From: Bacteroidia bacterium
GTDB lineage: Bacteria; Bacteroidota; Bacteroidia; Cytophagales; JAAEPT01
DNA length: 64,000 nucleotides
Assembly: GCA_030431525.1 (NCBI GenBank)
Contig: JAUIJC010000001.1
Location: 119,722 to 183,721 of the forward strand
Direction: 5' to 3'
Shown here piece by piece: positions 17,271 through 25,905 of the stretch; position 1 is the first letter of the stretch; every line of letters starts with the position of its first letter. Position numbers and translations under genes: made by a program. Under the pieces are notes generated by a model. The model had not been told where the DNA came from, ran no database searches, and saw only the letters and a list, made by a program, of their open reading frames with translations.

Positions 17271-18024
17271 AGGCTTTAATATCTAATAACTCATCCACGG
17301 TCACGGCACGAAGCCCATCCTTGGTGAGTTTTTCCAATAATTGGTCAATGACCTTGACAGTCTTTTCTGAAGTATCATGAAAGAGGAAAATATTTCCCTT
17401 TTCGCATTTCGGAAAAACGCGTTGAGCCAGCTCTACCTCGGTCTTCGCCATGGTGTCCAAGCTCCTCACATTCCATCCAATCACTTCATAACGTCCTCTC
17501 TTCACGGCTTTGGCAATCGGAGGATTGGTCACACCGTAGGGCGGTCGAAACAACAATGGCTTTTTACCGATGACTTTCTTTATCGTTTCGTCGGTTAGTT
17601 TCAATTCCTCCAAAACGCGTTTAGCAGGATACAAATCAAACCAAAAAGCATGGTTGTAACTGTGATTTCCGACGGTATGACCTTCATCAACCATCCGTTG
17701 AACCAAGCCTTCACTTCCAGCAATATTCTTTCCTATCAGAAAGAATGTCGCCTTGGCATTATGCTTCTTCAACACATCCAACAGCATTGGAGTGAAGGTA
17801 GCATCGGGGCCATCATCAAACGTCAACGCCACGGCCTTATCTGTGTCAGCACCTCTACAATGAGCTTTCACAAAGAAGTTGAGCTGAATGAAATAGGACC
17901 AAAAAAAAAGAATCCCTCCATGCACAGCAAACAGCGGCAACAGCCAATACCATGGCATGCCTACCACCGCCCATCCCACGAGCAATATCCCGAAGGCGAT
18001 ATTTACAGCAAGGTGCTTCAACAC
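17257..18024 (-). CDS. Polysaccharide deacetylase family protein (NodB domain)
   Basis: The 255-residue protein has two N-terminal hydrophobic segments (about residues 5-45) and then a complete NodB domain: LTFDDGPDATFTPM (catalytic Asp and metal-binding Asp), the metal-binding HSYNH, RPPYGVTNP and IFLFHDTSEKT. It is therefore a membrane-anchored carbohydrate-esterase-4-type deacetylase, with metal residues intact. Such genes occur repeatedly in flexirubin-type clusters; the substrate may be a sugar or ester on the pigment anchor. It overlaps the chain-length-factor gene by 7 bases and the LolA-like gene by 14. Confidence 0.85.
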   Translation of the reverse strand: MLKHLAVNIAFGILLVGWAVVGMPWYWLLPLFAVHGGILFFWSYFIQLNFFVKAHCRGADTDKAVALTFDDGPDATFTPMLLDVLKKHNAKATFFLIGKNIAGSEGLVQRMVDEGHTVGNHSYNHAFWFDLYPAKRVLEELKLTDETIKKVIGKKPLLFRPPYGVTNPPIAKAVKRGRYEVIGWNVRSLDTMAKTEVELAQRVFPKCEKGNIFLFHDTSEKTVKVIDQLLEKLTKDGLRAVTVDELLDIKAYEID

Positions 18025-18971
18025 TTACCGACTAACATACAGGAAGCGCCTTCATCTGAATGAGTATTCACGATAAGCACACGTTCCACACCCTTCTTGT
18101 CAATCAATGCTGATGCCTTTCCCAACAAGACCTTTTCAGCCAAAAGCAAGGCCCCAGAAATGGCTGTTGGATAGACTCCTGTGTATTGTTTAAAATCGAT
18201 GGTTTCAGCGTTCGGGAATGCCAATTCAATATCCGTTCCCGACAGCACCACGTCGATTTCCTCTTCCTTTTTATCGCAATCAGCCAGCAAATCAGAAATC
18301 ATTTGCTTCACCGATTCGTCATTTGTTGTACCGAATTTCACCCGATAGCCTTCAATGGCGAGATAGCTTTTCTCGGTCTTCTCCGCTGAAAGACTAAAGA
18401 AACCAGCACCCTCACCAAATTGCTGATCAGGGGCACAATCCAAGCCCTCTAATACTTGCAATGATGTCGGTGTCAGCTCATCTGAACCGCCGACCAACAC
18501 CTGCGCTTTTGGGTTTTCATGGAAAAAAGTCTGGGCATCGACCAAACAGTTTTCAAATGAAAAAGCGCCGTGGACATAGGTGAAATTATATCCCGTCAGC
18601 CCCATGAATAAGGCAATCTGGCCACCTACAGTATTATGTGTTGACAGTATAAAAGCCGTTGGATTGAGCAGGGTTTCCTCATTTTCCACCATGACCCCGA
18701 GGAATTTCTCCGTATCCTGCAAACAGCCGTAACCCGTTCCAGTAATCACGGCATCAGGCTTTTCAAGGCCCGCATTTTTAAGCGCTACCAAAGCCGAACC
18801 TACTCCCATTTTCAGGAGCTTGCCCATGCGCCGCGACTGACGAGGGTTAATGACCTGCTTGTAATCTGATTCACGTGCAAAACGCGACCCTTCTTCAGGA
18901 ATGGAACATGCTTCTTCACCCAATCCCAAAAATGGACTTACGCCCGCCGAACCGTTGATATAAAATTTCAT
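18018..18971 (-). CDS. Ketosynthase-like chain length factor
   Basis: This 317-residue protein has the thiolase fold of beta-ketoacyl synthases, but the active-site cysteine region reads TYVHGAFSFENCLVDA, with no Cys at the nucleophile position. Conserved fold segments remain, such as VITGTGYGCLQDTEKF and NPTAFILSTHNTVGGQIAL. It is a chain length factor partner in the manner of ApeC, and the full ketosynthase gene lies immediately upstream (18983-20167), matching the ApeO-ApeC heterodimer arrangement. I use ATG 18971 (MKFYINGSAG); an ATG at 18986 overlaps the upstream gene and adds five residues. Confidence 0.85.
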   Translation of the reverse strand: MKFYINGSAGVSPFLGLGEEACSIPEEGSRFARESDYKQVINPRQSRRMGKLLKMGVGSALVALKNAGLEKPDAVITGTGYGCLQDTEKFLGVMVENEETLLNPTAFILSTHNTVGGQIALFMGLTGYNFTYVHGAFSFENCLVDAQTFFHENPKAQVLVGGSDELTPTSLQVLEGLDCAPDQQFGEGAGFFSLSAEKTEKSYLAIEGYRVKFGTTNDESVKQMISDLLADCDKKEEEIDVVLSGTDIELAFPNAETIDFKQYTGVYPTAISGALLLAEKVLLGKASALIDKKGVERVLIVNTHSDEGASCMLVGKC

Positions 18972-18982
18972 AGGACAGCGAA

Positions 18983-20167
18983 TCAAGCTTTGCTAATGAC
19001 CAATGAGGTTGAATTTCCACCGAAGCCCAACGAATTGGACAACACATGCTGGATTTCCACCCCTTCCTTAAATTCCGTTTGTGGCACCAATCCCGATTCG
19101 GCAATGGCTTCCTTGAAACGAAGATTCGGGAATACACACCCACCTTGAATGGCCATTACGGAATAAACCGCCTCAATCCCTCCTGCTGCGCCCAAGGTAT
19201 GTCCTGTGAATGCTTTGGTTGAACTGAACAATGGAATGTTTTGATCAAAAATCCGTAGCATGGCTTGGCTTTCCGAAGCATCGTTATTGCTCGTTCCCGT
19301 TCCATGAACGTTTACATAGCTGATATCCTCAGGAGTGATATTGGCACGTTTGAGTGCCTGTGTCATGGCCAAAAAAGCGCCTTCTCCCTCCGGCGATGAA
19401 GCCGTTTGGTGGAAGGCGTCATTGGTGTTTGCAAAACCTGAGAGCTGTGCCAAGGCCTTCCCTCCTCGCTTTCGCAAATGTGCTTCGGATTCCAACACGA
19501 CAAAGCCCGCACCTTCACCAAGGTTCAAGCCCTTTCGGGTATCATCAAAAGGGCGGCAAGGCTCACTATCGAGAATCATCAATGAGTTAAAACCATTCAA
19601 TGTGAATTTGGTCAACGCATCCACTCCGCCAGCGACCATTACATCCGCCATGCCTTGTTCAATCATTTTGGCCGCCAGAATAATGGCATTTGCCGACGAT
19701 GAACAAGCCGTACTTATCGTTGCTTGATACCCTTTGAGTCCCAAAAATGCAGCCACCTTACGAGTGCTATCAGCGCATTCATGGGTAGTAAAAGGACTGA
19801 AATCAATCTGTTCTTGATCCGCAGCCACCTGCTCATAGGCAAGCTCACTGCGATCCATCCCACCAACAGTATTCGCTGAAATAAACCCCGCTGAGCCAGT
19901 AGCTATTCCTGAATTCTCCACAGCTTCCTTGGCGGCTTTCATCGCCAACAAAGTAGTCCGAGAATAACCCTCTGCCGACGACAGGCCGATAGCCGCTGCA
20001 AGTTCTTCGTTGGTCATTTTGACCTCGCAGGCTGGCAGTTTATGGTTCGTCTTTAAAAAACGAATCGCGCCAACACCAGACTCCCCATTTTTTAGGGAAT
20101 GCAAGTTTTCGGACACGTCGCTGCCGATGGCACTGATGACTCCTATTCCAGAAATTAGAACCTTCAT
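18983..20167 (-). CDS. Beta-ketoacyl-ACP synthase (FabF type), KS partner of the chain length factor
   Basis: The 394-residue enzyme has a complete FabF-type catalytic triad: Cys in STACSSSANAI, His in NVHGTGTSNND and His in KAFTGHTLGAAGG. It would extend the polyene on ACP. The chain-length-factor gene follows 11 bases downstream, so the two probably form a heterodimer. I chose ATG 20167 (MKVLISGIGVIS); an upstream in-frame start would add 27 residues encoded largely by a palindromic repeat and is unlikely. The preceding 187-base gap contains that repeat. Confidence 0.92.
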   Translation of the reverse strand: MKVLISGIGVISAIGSDVSENLHSLKNGESGVGAIRFLKTNHKLPACEVKMTNEELAAAIGLSSAEGYSRTTLLAMKAAKEAVENSGIATGSAGFISANTVGGMDRSELAYEQVAADQEQIDFSPFTTHECADSTRKVAAFLGLKGYQATISTACSSSANAIILAAKMIEQGMADVMVAGGVDALTKFTLNGFNSLMILDSEPCRPFDDTRKGLNLGEGAGFVVLESEAHLRKRGGKALAQLSGFANTNDAFHQTASSPEGEGAFLAMTQALKRANITPEDISYVNVHGTGTSNNDASESQAMLRIFDQNIPLFSSTKAFTGHTLGAAGGIEAVYSVMAIQGGCVFPNLRFKEAIAESGLVPQTEFKEGVEIQHVLSNSLGFGGNSTSLVISKA

Positions 20168-20210
20168 GGACTGTGGTTGTGAACAGTTTCTTTTGAGCCT
20201 TTTCACGCAA

Positions 20211-20335
20211 GTAGCGACGCTTTGAAAACGTCGAAACCAAGACGACAAAGTCGGCTTGAAGTACTGTTGGGAGCTGCTCTGTAACTGTAATTTGCCTTTG
20301 GCAAATTAGTTCCGACGCTTTCAAAGCGTCGCTAC
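20211..20335. repeat. REP-like composite palindromic element
   Basis: Left arm GTAGCGACGCTTTGAAA and right arm TTTCAAAGCGTCGCTAC are inverted copies about 100 bp apart, and the right arm contains its own near-perfect palindrome (CGACGCTTT-C-AAAGCGTCG). Between them is another palindrome, AATTTGCC-TTT-GGCAAATT. The whole unit lies between the ACP gene and the ketosynthase gene of the pigment operon. It resembles a pair of bacterial REP sequences in opposite orientation. Confidence 0.75.
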
Positions 20336-20354
20336 GGGAGCACAGGAAAAATTC

Positions 20355-20606
20355 TTACTTGTTGCTTTCCAAGAATTCGGCAATGGTGCGAACGGTTTGG
20401 AATACCTTCTTGCCGTCTTCCTTTGAGGTGATTTTCACTCCGTAATTTTTCTCCAAGAGAACAATTAACTCCAAAGCATCAATCGAGTCCAAACCAATGT
20501 TGCCGCCGAAGAGAAGTTCATCCGTTCCGAACTCTTCAACAGTCAAATCCTCAAGGTTTAGCTCTTCAATAATTTGCTTTTTGAGGTCCTCAATTAAGTT
20601 TTCCAT
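20355..20606 (-). CDS. Acyl carrier protein
   Basis: This 83-residue acidic helical protein carries the phosphopantetheine attachment motif GLDSIDALE (Ser41). It is one of two ACPs in the operon; two ACPs are also typical of aryl-polyene pathways, with one loaded with the starter and the other used in extension. It lies between the small ketosynthase-like gene and the KS/chain-length-factor pair. Which ACP serves which step cannot be read from the sequence. Confidence 0.93.
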   Translation of the reverse strand: MENLIEDLKKQIIEELNLEDLTVEEFGTDELLFGGNIGLDSIDALELIVLLEKNYGVKITSKEDGKKVFQTVRTIAEFLESNK

Positions 20607-20630
20607 GTTCCTTTTTTCTAAAACCTATCG

Positions 20631-21266
20631 TTAAAAGGGCTCATGTAAAAGGCCCTTAACATTGTCTACTGTCCATTGCTTTTTCTCTGCTTGAGACTGC
20701 TGTCCCACCAAAAAGAAAAAGGCTTCGTAATCCTCGGCAGCCTGTTCAACCCATCCCGTCAACACGAGTTTAGAGCCTTCCGCGAACGCATCCTCAACCT
20801 GATCTACCAATAGTTCAGAATTAAATGCATCGGTGATAAAACAAGCATTTTCACCCTTGATGCCATTGCGAATGGCAATCTCGCCAATCATAATATTTGG
20901 CAAGGTGTAAACAAACACAGCAGGGCTTGCTATACCGCCTTCACGCTGAATACTGTCTGCGTGTTCAAGATCGCTATCATAAGACGATGAACGATTCTGC
21001 AAAACGATGGCAAAGTCCTCTGCTGGTATTTCACTCTTCCAGTCCACACCTTCCAGCACGTACTCTGAGGCCATAAAAGCCAGTTTGCAGAGCGCATCCA
21101 TCTTGTGGAACTTGGAATAATCGGTTTCCCGACTTTTATACAGGCGTTTTAAAAAAGCCTTTAAATGCTCTCCATCCTCCTCCTGCTCAATCTGGGATTG
21201 ATCCACCACCACTTTTCCCGCGCGGATAAAGCAACTGTGCTGAATGTATAGGTTTTTATCGGCCAT
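20631..21266 (-). CDS. Short ketosynthase-like protein of flexirubin clusters
   Basis: The 211-residue protein looks like the N-terminal half of a beta-ketoacyl synthase. IQNRSSSYDSDLEHADSI-like and ASPAVFVYTLPNIMIGEIAI segments fit the thiolase fold, but there is no active-site cysteine motif and the C-terminal half is absent. It is probably structural or regulatory rather than a condensing enzyme. ATG 21266 shares its first base with the TGA of the upstream ketosynthase gene, indicating coupling. The stop is 24 bases before the ACP gene. I infer the family from memory of similar clusters. Confidence 0.65.
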   Translation of the reverse strand: MADKNLYIQHSCFIRAGKVVVDQSQIEQEEDGEHLKAFLKRLYKSRETDYSKFHKMDALCKLAFMASEYVLEGVDWKSEIPAEDFAIVLQNRSSSYDSDLEHADSIQREGGIASPAVFVYTLPNIMIGEIAIRNGIKGENACFITDAFNSELLVDQVEDAFAEGSKLVLTGWVEQAAEDYEAFFFLVGQQSQAEKKQWTVDNVKGLLHEPF

Positions 21267-22414
21267 CACTTTTTCCGAAAGATTGTTGCCGCATTACACC
21301 CTCCAAAACCAGAAGCCGTTTTCAGACTGCAGTTCAGTTCCTTTTCAATCCCTTGATGAATGACAGCAATCGGTTCATCCACACCATGATCTTGGTATCC
21401 TTTACTTTCCACCAATTTTCCTTGCTCCATGGAATGAATGGTCGCAATGGCTTCGATGAGACCTGCAGCCCCCAAGGTATGTCCCCAGTAGCCTTTCAAA
21501 CTATTGACTGGCACTTGTTCCAAGGCGGAGCGTGAAAAAGCTTTCGCCTCCATAGCATCATTGTAGGGCGTTGCCGTACCGTGAGCAGAGATGAAATCAA
21601 TGTCTGTGGCCGAAACCTCAGCCTTTTTCATCGCCTTCTGGATGGAAACATAAAGCCCTTCGCCTGTTCGGGAAGGACCTGAAATATGATTAGCGTCATT
21701 GGAAGATGCCCAACCAATGACTTCAATTGTCGCATTTTTCTCCTCCGAAGAAAGAAGCATCGCGCCCGCACCTTCTCCCAAAGTCAGTCCCGTACGATTA
21801 ACATCGAACGGTTTGCATGGTTCCTCACTCAATGCCTTAAAGGCCTGAAAACCTGAAACCGTAAACTTGGAGGCAATATCAGCTCCAGCAACAATGACGT
21901 TTTTATAGGTCCCTCGTTGGATGTAACGCGCCCCAATATTCAGGGCCATTAATCCTGAAATGCAGGCATTGGAAACAAGAAGCGGGGCATTTTTGGCCTT
22001 CAAACAATGAGCGATTCGCGCAGTCATTTTTGGCAACAAAAAAGCCTCTTGAGGAATCCTATCTCCGTAGGCTCCTTCAAGAACATCAATGTTTCCTTTG
22101 GTAGTAGAAAGAATGAGTAAGGTGTCTGGTTGCTCCAAGCTCAGCCCTGACTGATGGAGGACTTGTTGAATCGCAACCAAAAAAAGTCGTTCGCAACGGG
22201 TAAACTGCTGTGAAGTCTGCCCGAAACTCTCCTCGAATAATTCGTTTAAAACAGTGTCGTCCACCTGCCCCAAAGGCAAAGGTGTTTCAGAGATTCGTTT
22301 GTCCTGAATCCTCTTAAGCCCCGACTCGCTGGCAAACAGTTTTTCCATGTTTGCTGGAGAGCCAAAACCCAAGGCTGAGATTAGATAATCATTATGGACA
22401 AAAATGCGTGACAC
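21266..22414 (-). CDS. Beta-ketoacyl-ACP synthase
   Basis: The 382-residue enzyme has a full condensing-enzyme triad: Cys in VSNACISGLMA, His in SAHGTATPYND and His in GYWGHTLGAAG. The N-terminus (FVHNDYLISALGFGSPANM) is shorter than in FabF. It is one of three complete ketosynthases in the operon. It could be the initiating or the polyene-extending enzyme; the sequence does not decide. Its stop overlaps the start of the short ketosynthase-like gene by one base, and it follows the thioesterase gene with a 15-base gap. Confidence 0.9.
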   Translation of the reverse strand: MSRIFVHNDYLISALGFGSPANMEKLFASESGLKRIQDKRISETPLPLGQVDDTVLNELFEESFGQTSQQFTRCERLFLVAIQQVLHQSGLSLEQPDTLLILSTTKGNIDVLEGAYGDRIPQEAFLLPKMTARIAHCLKAKNAPLLVSNACISGLMALNIGARYIQRGTYKNVIVAGADIASKFTVSGFQAFKALSEEPCKPFDVNRTGLTLGEGAGAMLLSSEEKNATIEVIGWASSNDANHISGPSRTGEGLYVSIQKAMKKAEVSATDIDFISAHGTATPYNDAMEAKAFSRSALEQVPVNSLKGYWGHTLGAAGLIEAIATIHSMEQGKLVESKGYQDHGVDEPIAVIHQGIEKELNCSLKTASGFGGCNAATIFRKK

Positions 22415-22429
22415 TGCTTCGACAAGTAT

Positions 22430-22894
22430 TTATTGGTATTTCAAACCCCATTTCTTCTTCCATTCCGAGAAGAAAGTCGGGTAAGTCAATTGCAGTTCTC
22501 CTTCCGTGTTCAAAAACACCTGAACGGATTCACCTTCGCAAACCAACTCATCGTTTTCAGAACGGAAGATTCTGTATTTGAAATGAATTTTGGCTGCTGG
22601 ACCGTCTACATAAGTGGTTTCCACTTTGAAGCTATCTCCAAAGCGCAAAGGTCTTTTATAGTCACAGGAAAGTTTGACAATGGGCGTAACCAAGTCATTC
22701 TCGTACACATCGAGGTAATGAAGGCCGTATTTGGAGCCAAAGGCTTCCCTCCCATCTTCAAAATAGCGCACGTAGTTGCCATGCCAAACAATCCGCATGG
22801 AATCCACCTCACTGAAACGCACGGTAAACTCTTGAACATCCACAAGGATTTCCTTGAGCTCACCTACCTCCTTCATCTCCTGTATTGCATCCAT
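22430..22894 (-). CDS. Acyl-CoA/ACP thioesterase (4HBT hotdog)
   Basis: This 154-residue single hotdog domain has the 4-hydroxybenzoyl-CoA thioesterase/YbgC signature: FTVRFSEVDSMRIVWHGNYVR with the catalytic Asp and YFEDGREAF. It may release or edit acyl chains, as proposed for ApeK-type thioesterases in aryl-polyene clusters. ATG 22894 overlaps the preceding stop in TGATG, so a GTG one codon upstream is less likely. Confidence 0.88.
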   Translation of the reverse strand: MDAIQEMKEVGELKEILVDVQEFTVRFSEVDSMRIVWHGNYVRYFEDGREAFGSKYGLHYLDVYENDLVTPIVKLSCDYKRPLRFGDSFKVETTYVDGPAAKIHFKYRIFRSENDELVCEGESVQVFLNTEGELQLTYPTFFSEWKKKWGLKYQ

Positions 22895-23319
22895 CACTCT
22901 GCGAAGATCACGATTTTCATTTCACATGATGCGCACAAGCCTTGGTCGTCATGGACTTGCCCCTGAACCAAGGTGACTCCGAACACCTCCTTGACAATCT
23001 CAATGGTGGTCTTGATTTCTGTACCCACGGTTGGACGACGAAGAATCTTCAAATCCTTGATGCCGCCAATAAAACCAATAGGCGCTGGTTTTCCTGCTTG
23101 GGAGCTTTCAAAACCTGCACGCGTGGCCGCTGTTTGAGCGATATTCTCGGTCAAACCAGCCTCACTCAAAACACCATCCTCCACGAATATGTTCTCCTCG
23201 GTGACAGTCAAAGTGGTCTGAGCCTTCTTCTCATCACAAAGGTGCAACTTCTCCACCATCACAATGGGAGAGCGCTGTGGGATGTAATCCAATAAAGCGT
23301 TTCCTTCAGCTATGGCCAT
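22894..23319 (-). CDS. ApeP-like hotdog dehydratase subunit
   Basis: The 141-residue protein is a FabA/FabZ-like hotdog: LLDYIPQRSPIVMVEKL at the N-terminus and AGLTENIAQTAATRAGF in the central helix are the ApeP-type pattern. It lacks the GHFPxxPxxPG motif, which is present in the shorter hotdog protein at 15702-16055; the two probably form an ApeI-ApeP-like heterodimeric dehydratase. ATG 23319 comes one base after the upstream stop; a start at 23337 would overlap that gene. Confidence 0.83.
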   Translation of the reverse strand: MAIAEGNALLDYIPQRSPIVMVEKLHLCDEKKAQTTLTVTEENIFVEDGVLSEAGLTENIAQTAATRAGFESSQAGKPAPIGFIGGIKDLKILRRPTVGTEIKTTIEIVKEVFGVTLVQGQVHDDQGLCASCEMKIVIFAE

Positions 23320-23320
23320 C

Positions 23321-24193
23321 TTATTTCCAGAAATCATAAAAGTTAAACCATTGTTCGGGATAACGTTTCACCATCCCTTCCAACTGATCAACATAATCCT
23401 GCACAATTGTGTCAGCCTCCTTCCGACCATACACCTTTCCCTTGGTAGCAAAGAAATGATAGTGCAGGCCTTCTTCCTTCATGGCGAAAACGAAGGATAC
23501 GGGAACACCAAACTTGGCAGCCATGGAAAAAGGGCCTGCTGGAAATTCAGCTTTGGCCCCAAGGAATGTCTTTTCTACCGTTCGTGCTCCTTCCACGAAA
23601 CGGTCACCATGAATGCAGATGAGCTCGTTATTTTTTAGGGCCGAAGAAATCTCAAAGATATGTGACATGTCTTCTTTGACGGCAATCACCTTGAAACCAC
23701 GATGTCCAGTTTCCTTATCCAAATAGGACTTGATCTGCTCGTGTTCGGCCTGCTGCATGATGACGTTAACAGACGCATCTTGAACATGGTCTTTGAGGAA
23801 ATGGCCAGCAATTTCCCAGTTGCCCATATGGGCACTGATTAGGATGCCGCCTTTTCCCTTTGCAGCGATGTCCCGTAAATGCTCCACCCCGTCCATGTAA
23901 TAGGAATACTTATCCCCAGCACCAGCCAAGATGGCTACCTTGTCCAGAAGCGTGCGCCCAAAGACGCTGTAATTCTGGTAGAGGGCTCGACGGGCTTTTC
24001 CCTTATCATAGCCCAATCGATTCTGGAAATACGAAAGCGCAGGACGGGAAGAGGACTTTGCAAAAAGCCAATAATAGGCCGCCACAAACCGCAAAACGAA
24101 GTAGGCTGGCTTGATGCCCAAGTTTTTAAGGACAAAGACGAAAATCTTATGTCCTAAAACTCCTCCCCTTGACTTTCCTTTCCATTGGGACAT
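23321..24193 (-). CDS. LpxL/HtrB-family acyltransferase
   Basis: The 290-residue membrane-associated acyltransferase has an N-terminal hydrophobic segment (FVLRFVAAYYWLFA) and the HX4E-type motif SAHMGNWEIAGHFL, plus the lipid A acyltransferase segments ELICIHGDRF and AEFPAGPFSMAAKFGVPV. The family moves acyl chains from ACP to lipid acceptors on the inner membrane. In this operon it would acylate the pigment anchor rather than lipid A. It is spaced 33 bases after the ACP gene and 1 base before the dehydratase gene. Confidence 0.88.
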   Translation of the reverse strand: MSQWKGKSRGGVLGHKIFVFVLKNLGIKPAYFVLRFVAAYYWLFAKSSSRPALSYFQNRLGYDKGKARRALYQNYSVFGRTLLDKVAILAGAGDKYSYYMDGVEHLRDIAAKGKGGILISAHMGNWEIAGHFLKDHVQDASVNVIMQQAEHEQIKSYLDKETGHRGFKVIAVKEDMSHIFEISSALKNNELICIHGDRFVEGARTVEKTFLGAKAEFPAGPFSMAAKFGVPVSFVFAMKEEGLHYHFFATKGKVYGRKEADTIVQDYVDQLEGMVKRYPEQWFNFYDFWK

Positions 24194-24226
24194 GGCAGTG
24201 CTTCAATCAGGATGAAGGGGTGATAC

Positions 24227-24472
24227 TTACTTGGTTGTGTTTGCAGCCAAGTAGTTGTAAAAATCTTGGAAGGTCACAATGTCCTTGAAATCCTCTGGCT
24301 TCACTTTGAAACCAAAGTTTGATTCGATGACAACGACCAAGTCCACGTAATCAAGGCTGTCCATGTCCAAGGTTTCCTTCAAATCCGCTTCTGGCGTAAT
24401 TGTATCACCATCCACTTCAAACTCATCAACCAAAAACTCGTTGGTCACCTTGATGATTTCAGACATTTCCAT
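24227..24472 (-). CDS. Acyl carrier protein
   Basis: This 81-residue acidic protein has the phosphopantetheine motif LDMDSLDYVDL (Ser39). It is the second ACP of the operon and differs from the first in charge and in the residues around the serine, so the two probably have separate partners. It lies just upstream of the LpxL-like acyltransferase gene, which may take its acyl group. A second ATG two codons in (MSEIIK) is equally plausible. Confidence 0.93.
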   Translation of the reverse strand: MEMSEIIKVTNEFLVDEFEVDGDTITPEADLKETLDMDSLDYVDLVVVIESNFGFKVKPEDFKDIVTFQDFYNYLAANTTK

Positions 24473-24512
24473 TGTTGTATGTATTTATGGTTTATCACAG
24501 ACTACTGGTTAT

Positions 24513-24592
24513 TTGTACAATGTATCATGTATCGTGTACAATGATTGCCCATAGATGAGGTCATTGTACATGATACTTTGTACTTGATACAA
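24513..24592. repeat. Palindromic repeat of the GTACTTGATAC family
   Basis: Two ~32-bp arms, beginning TTGTACAATG and ending ACTTGATACAA, are imperfect inverted copies around a 15-base loop. The right arm shares TACTTTGTACTTGATACA with the hairpin at 47101-47170. It fills the 143-base gap between a ketosynthase gene and an ACP gene of the pigment operon. It is not followed by a T run, so it is not a standard terminator. Confidence 0.8.
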
Positions 24593-24615
24593 GAGCGTCC
24601 AGTTATCTGATTTTA

Positions 24616-25836
24616 TCACTTGATTTTTTTCACAATCAGGGCGGCGTTTGTCCCTCCGAACCCAAAGGAATTCGACAGGAACACGTCAATGTTCTTGTCT
24701 ACTGTCTTGGCTGCCAAATTCAGCTTTTGACTGTCCTCATCTGGGTTTTCCAAATTGATGTTTGGCGCCACAAAAGAGTGCTGCATCATCAACATGGAAT
24801 AAACAATTTCACTGGCGCCAGCCATCCAGCATTCGTGTCCAGTCATGGATTTGGTGGAACTCACCAACGGATTGCTTTTGCCGAACACTTCGTAAATCGC
24901 CTTGGCCTCGTTCATATCCCCGATTGGAGTTGAGGTTGCATGGGCGTTCACATAATCCACCTCACCTGCATCAATACCTGCATCTTTCAGCGCCAATTCC
25001 ATCGCCCTTGCAGGACCTTCCATGGTAGGCGTTGAGATGTGTGCACCATTTGAAGAGAAGCCATAACCAATCAACTCTCCGAGGATGGTAGCTCCACGCT
25101 CTACGGCAGACTCATAGGATTCAATGATTACTGTAGCAGAACCACCGCTTGGGATAAGTCCATCGCGGTCTTTATCAAAAGGACGTGATGCTTTCGCTGG
25201 ATCATCCATCCGAATGGAAAAGGCGCTCAATGCATCAAAGTTGCCCATGGATTCCATATTGATCTCCTGAGCACCTCCGCAAATCACGCGTTCCTGAAGA
25301 CCGTTTTTCACCAATAGGTATCCCATTCCAATGGCATGTGAACCACTGGCACAGGCACCACTAATGGTAAAATTGACGCCTTTCAACTTGAAAATGGTGG
25401 AAAGGTTCATGGTCACCGTGGAGTTCATCGTCTGAAAAACAGAACCAGAACCCAACAAAGTCGTGTCTTTTTTCTCACGCAAGGTGTCCGTAGCCTCGAT
25501 AACTGACTTAGCCGATGAATCGTTGCCGAAAAGAATTCCAGTCTCGTGGGTATCCAAGTAGTCTTGGTCCATACCTGCCATTTTCAAGGCCTCCACGGTG
25601 GACAGGTAAGCGTATTCTCCCTGTTCTGGAAGACTTACCCTCATCCTTCGTGGCAACATTCCCTTGAGGTTTGGACGTTCCACCATTCCCGTCAAATAGG
25701 AACGGAAGCCCAAGGTTTTGCGATTCTCATCCACCACAATTCCAGACTTCCCATTATAAAGGGAATCCTTAACCTCCTCGATGTTTTTGCCCAAACAGGA
25801 ATAGATGCCGAGCCCAGTGATGACAACACGTTTCAT
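24616..25836 (-). CDS. Beta-ketoacyl-ACP synthase (FabF/FabB type)
   Basis: The 406-residue enzyme starts MKRVVITGLGIYSCLGKN and has Cys in SGACASGSHAIG, His in NAHATSTPIGD and His in KSMTGHECWMAGA, so the triad is complete. The N-A-H-A-T-S-T form is as in FabB/FabF. It resembles the ApeR-like homodimeric ketosynthases by position near the ketoreductase. It lies 69 bases downstream of fabG. Confidence 0.92.
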   Translation of the reverse strand: MKRVVITGLGIYSCLGKNIEEVKDSLYNGKSGIVVDENRKTLGFRSYLTGMVERPNLKGMLPRRMRVSLPEQGEYAYLSTVEALKMAGMDQDYLDTHETGILFGNDSSAKSVIEATDTLREKKDTTLLGSGSVFQTMNSTVTMNLSTIFKLKGVNFTISGACASGSHAIGMGYLLVKNGLQERVICGGAQEINMESMGNFDALSAFSIRMDDPAKASRPFDKDRDGLIPSGGSATVIIESYESAVERGATILGELIGYGFSSNGAHISTPTMEGPARAMELALKDAGIDAGEVDYVNAHATSTPIGDMNEAKAIYEVFGKSNPLVSSTKSMTGHECWMAGASEIVYSMLMMQHSFVAPNINLENPDEDSQKLNLAAKTVDKNIDVFLSNSFGFGGTNAALIVKKIK

Positions 25837-25905
25837 TTCAGGGTATTTTGACTTAAGAACAAACCAATGAAGTAATTAGAACTTCTACCAAATGGTTCGT
25901 TTCTA

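Noticed and set aside
20168..20248. In-frame 27-residue N-terminal extension of the KS at 18983-20167
   Set aside because: It lacks similarity to any ketosynthase and lies in a palindromic repeat.
20240..20262. CAAGCCGACT also occurs inside the REP-like element at 20211-20335, as in both 163-bp copies
   Set aside because: A single shared 10-mer is too short to call a third related copy; surrounding sequence does not align.
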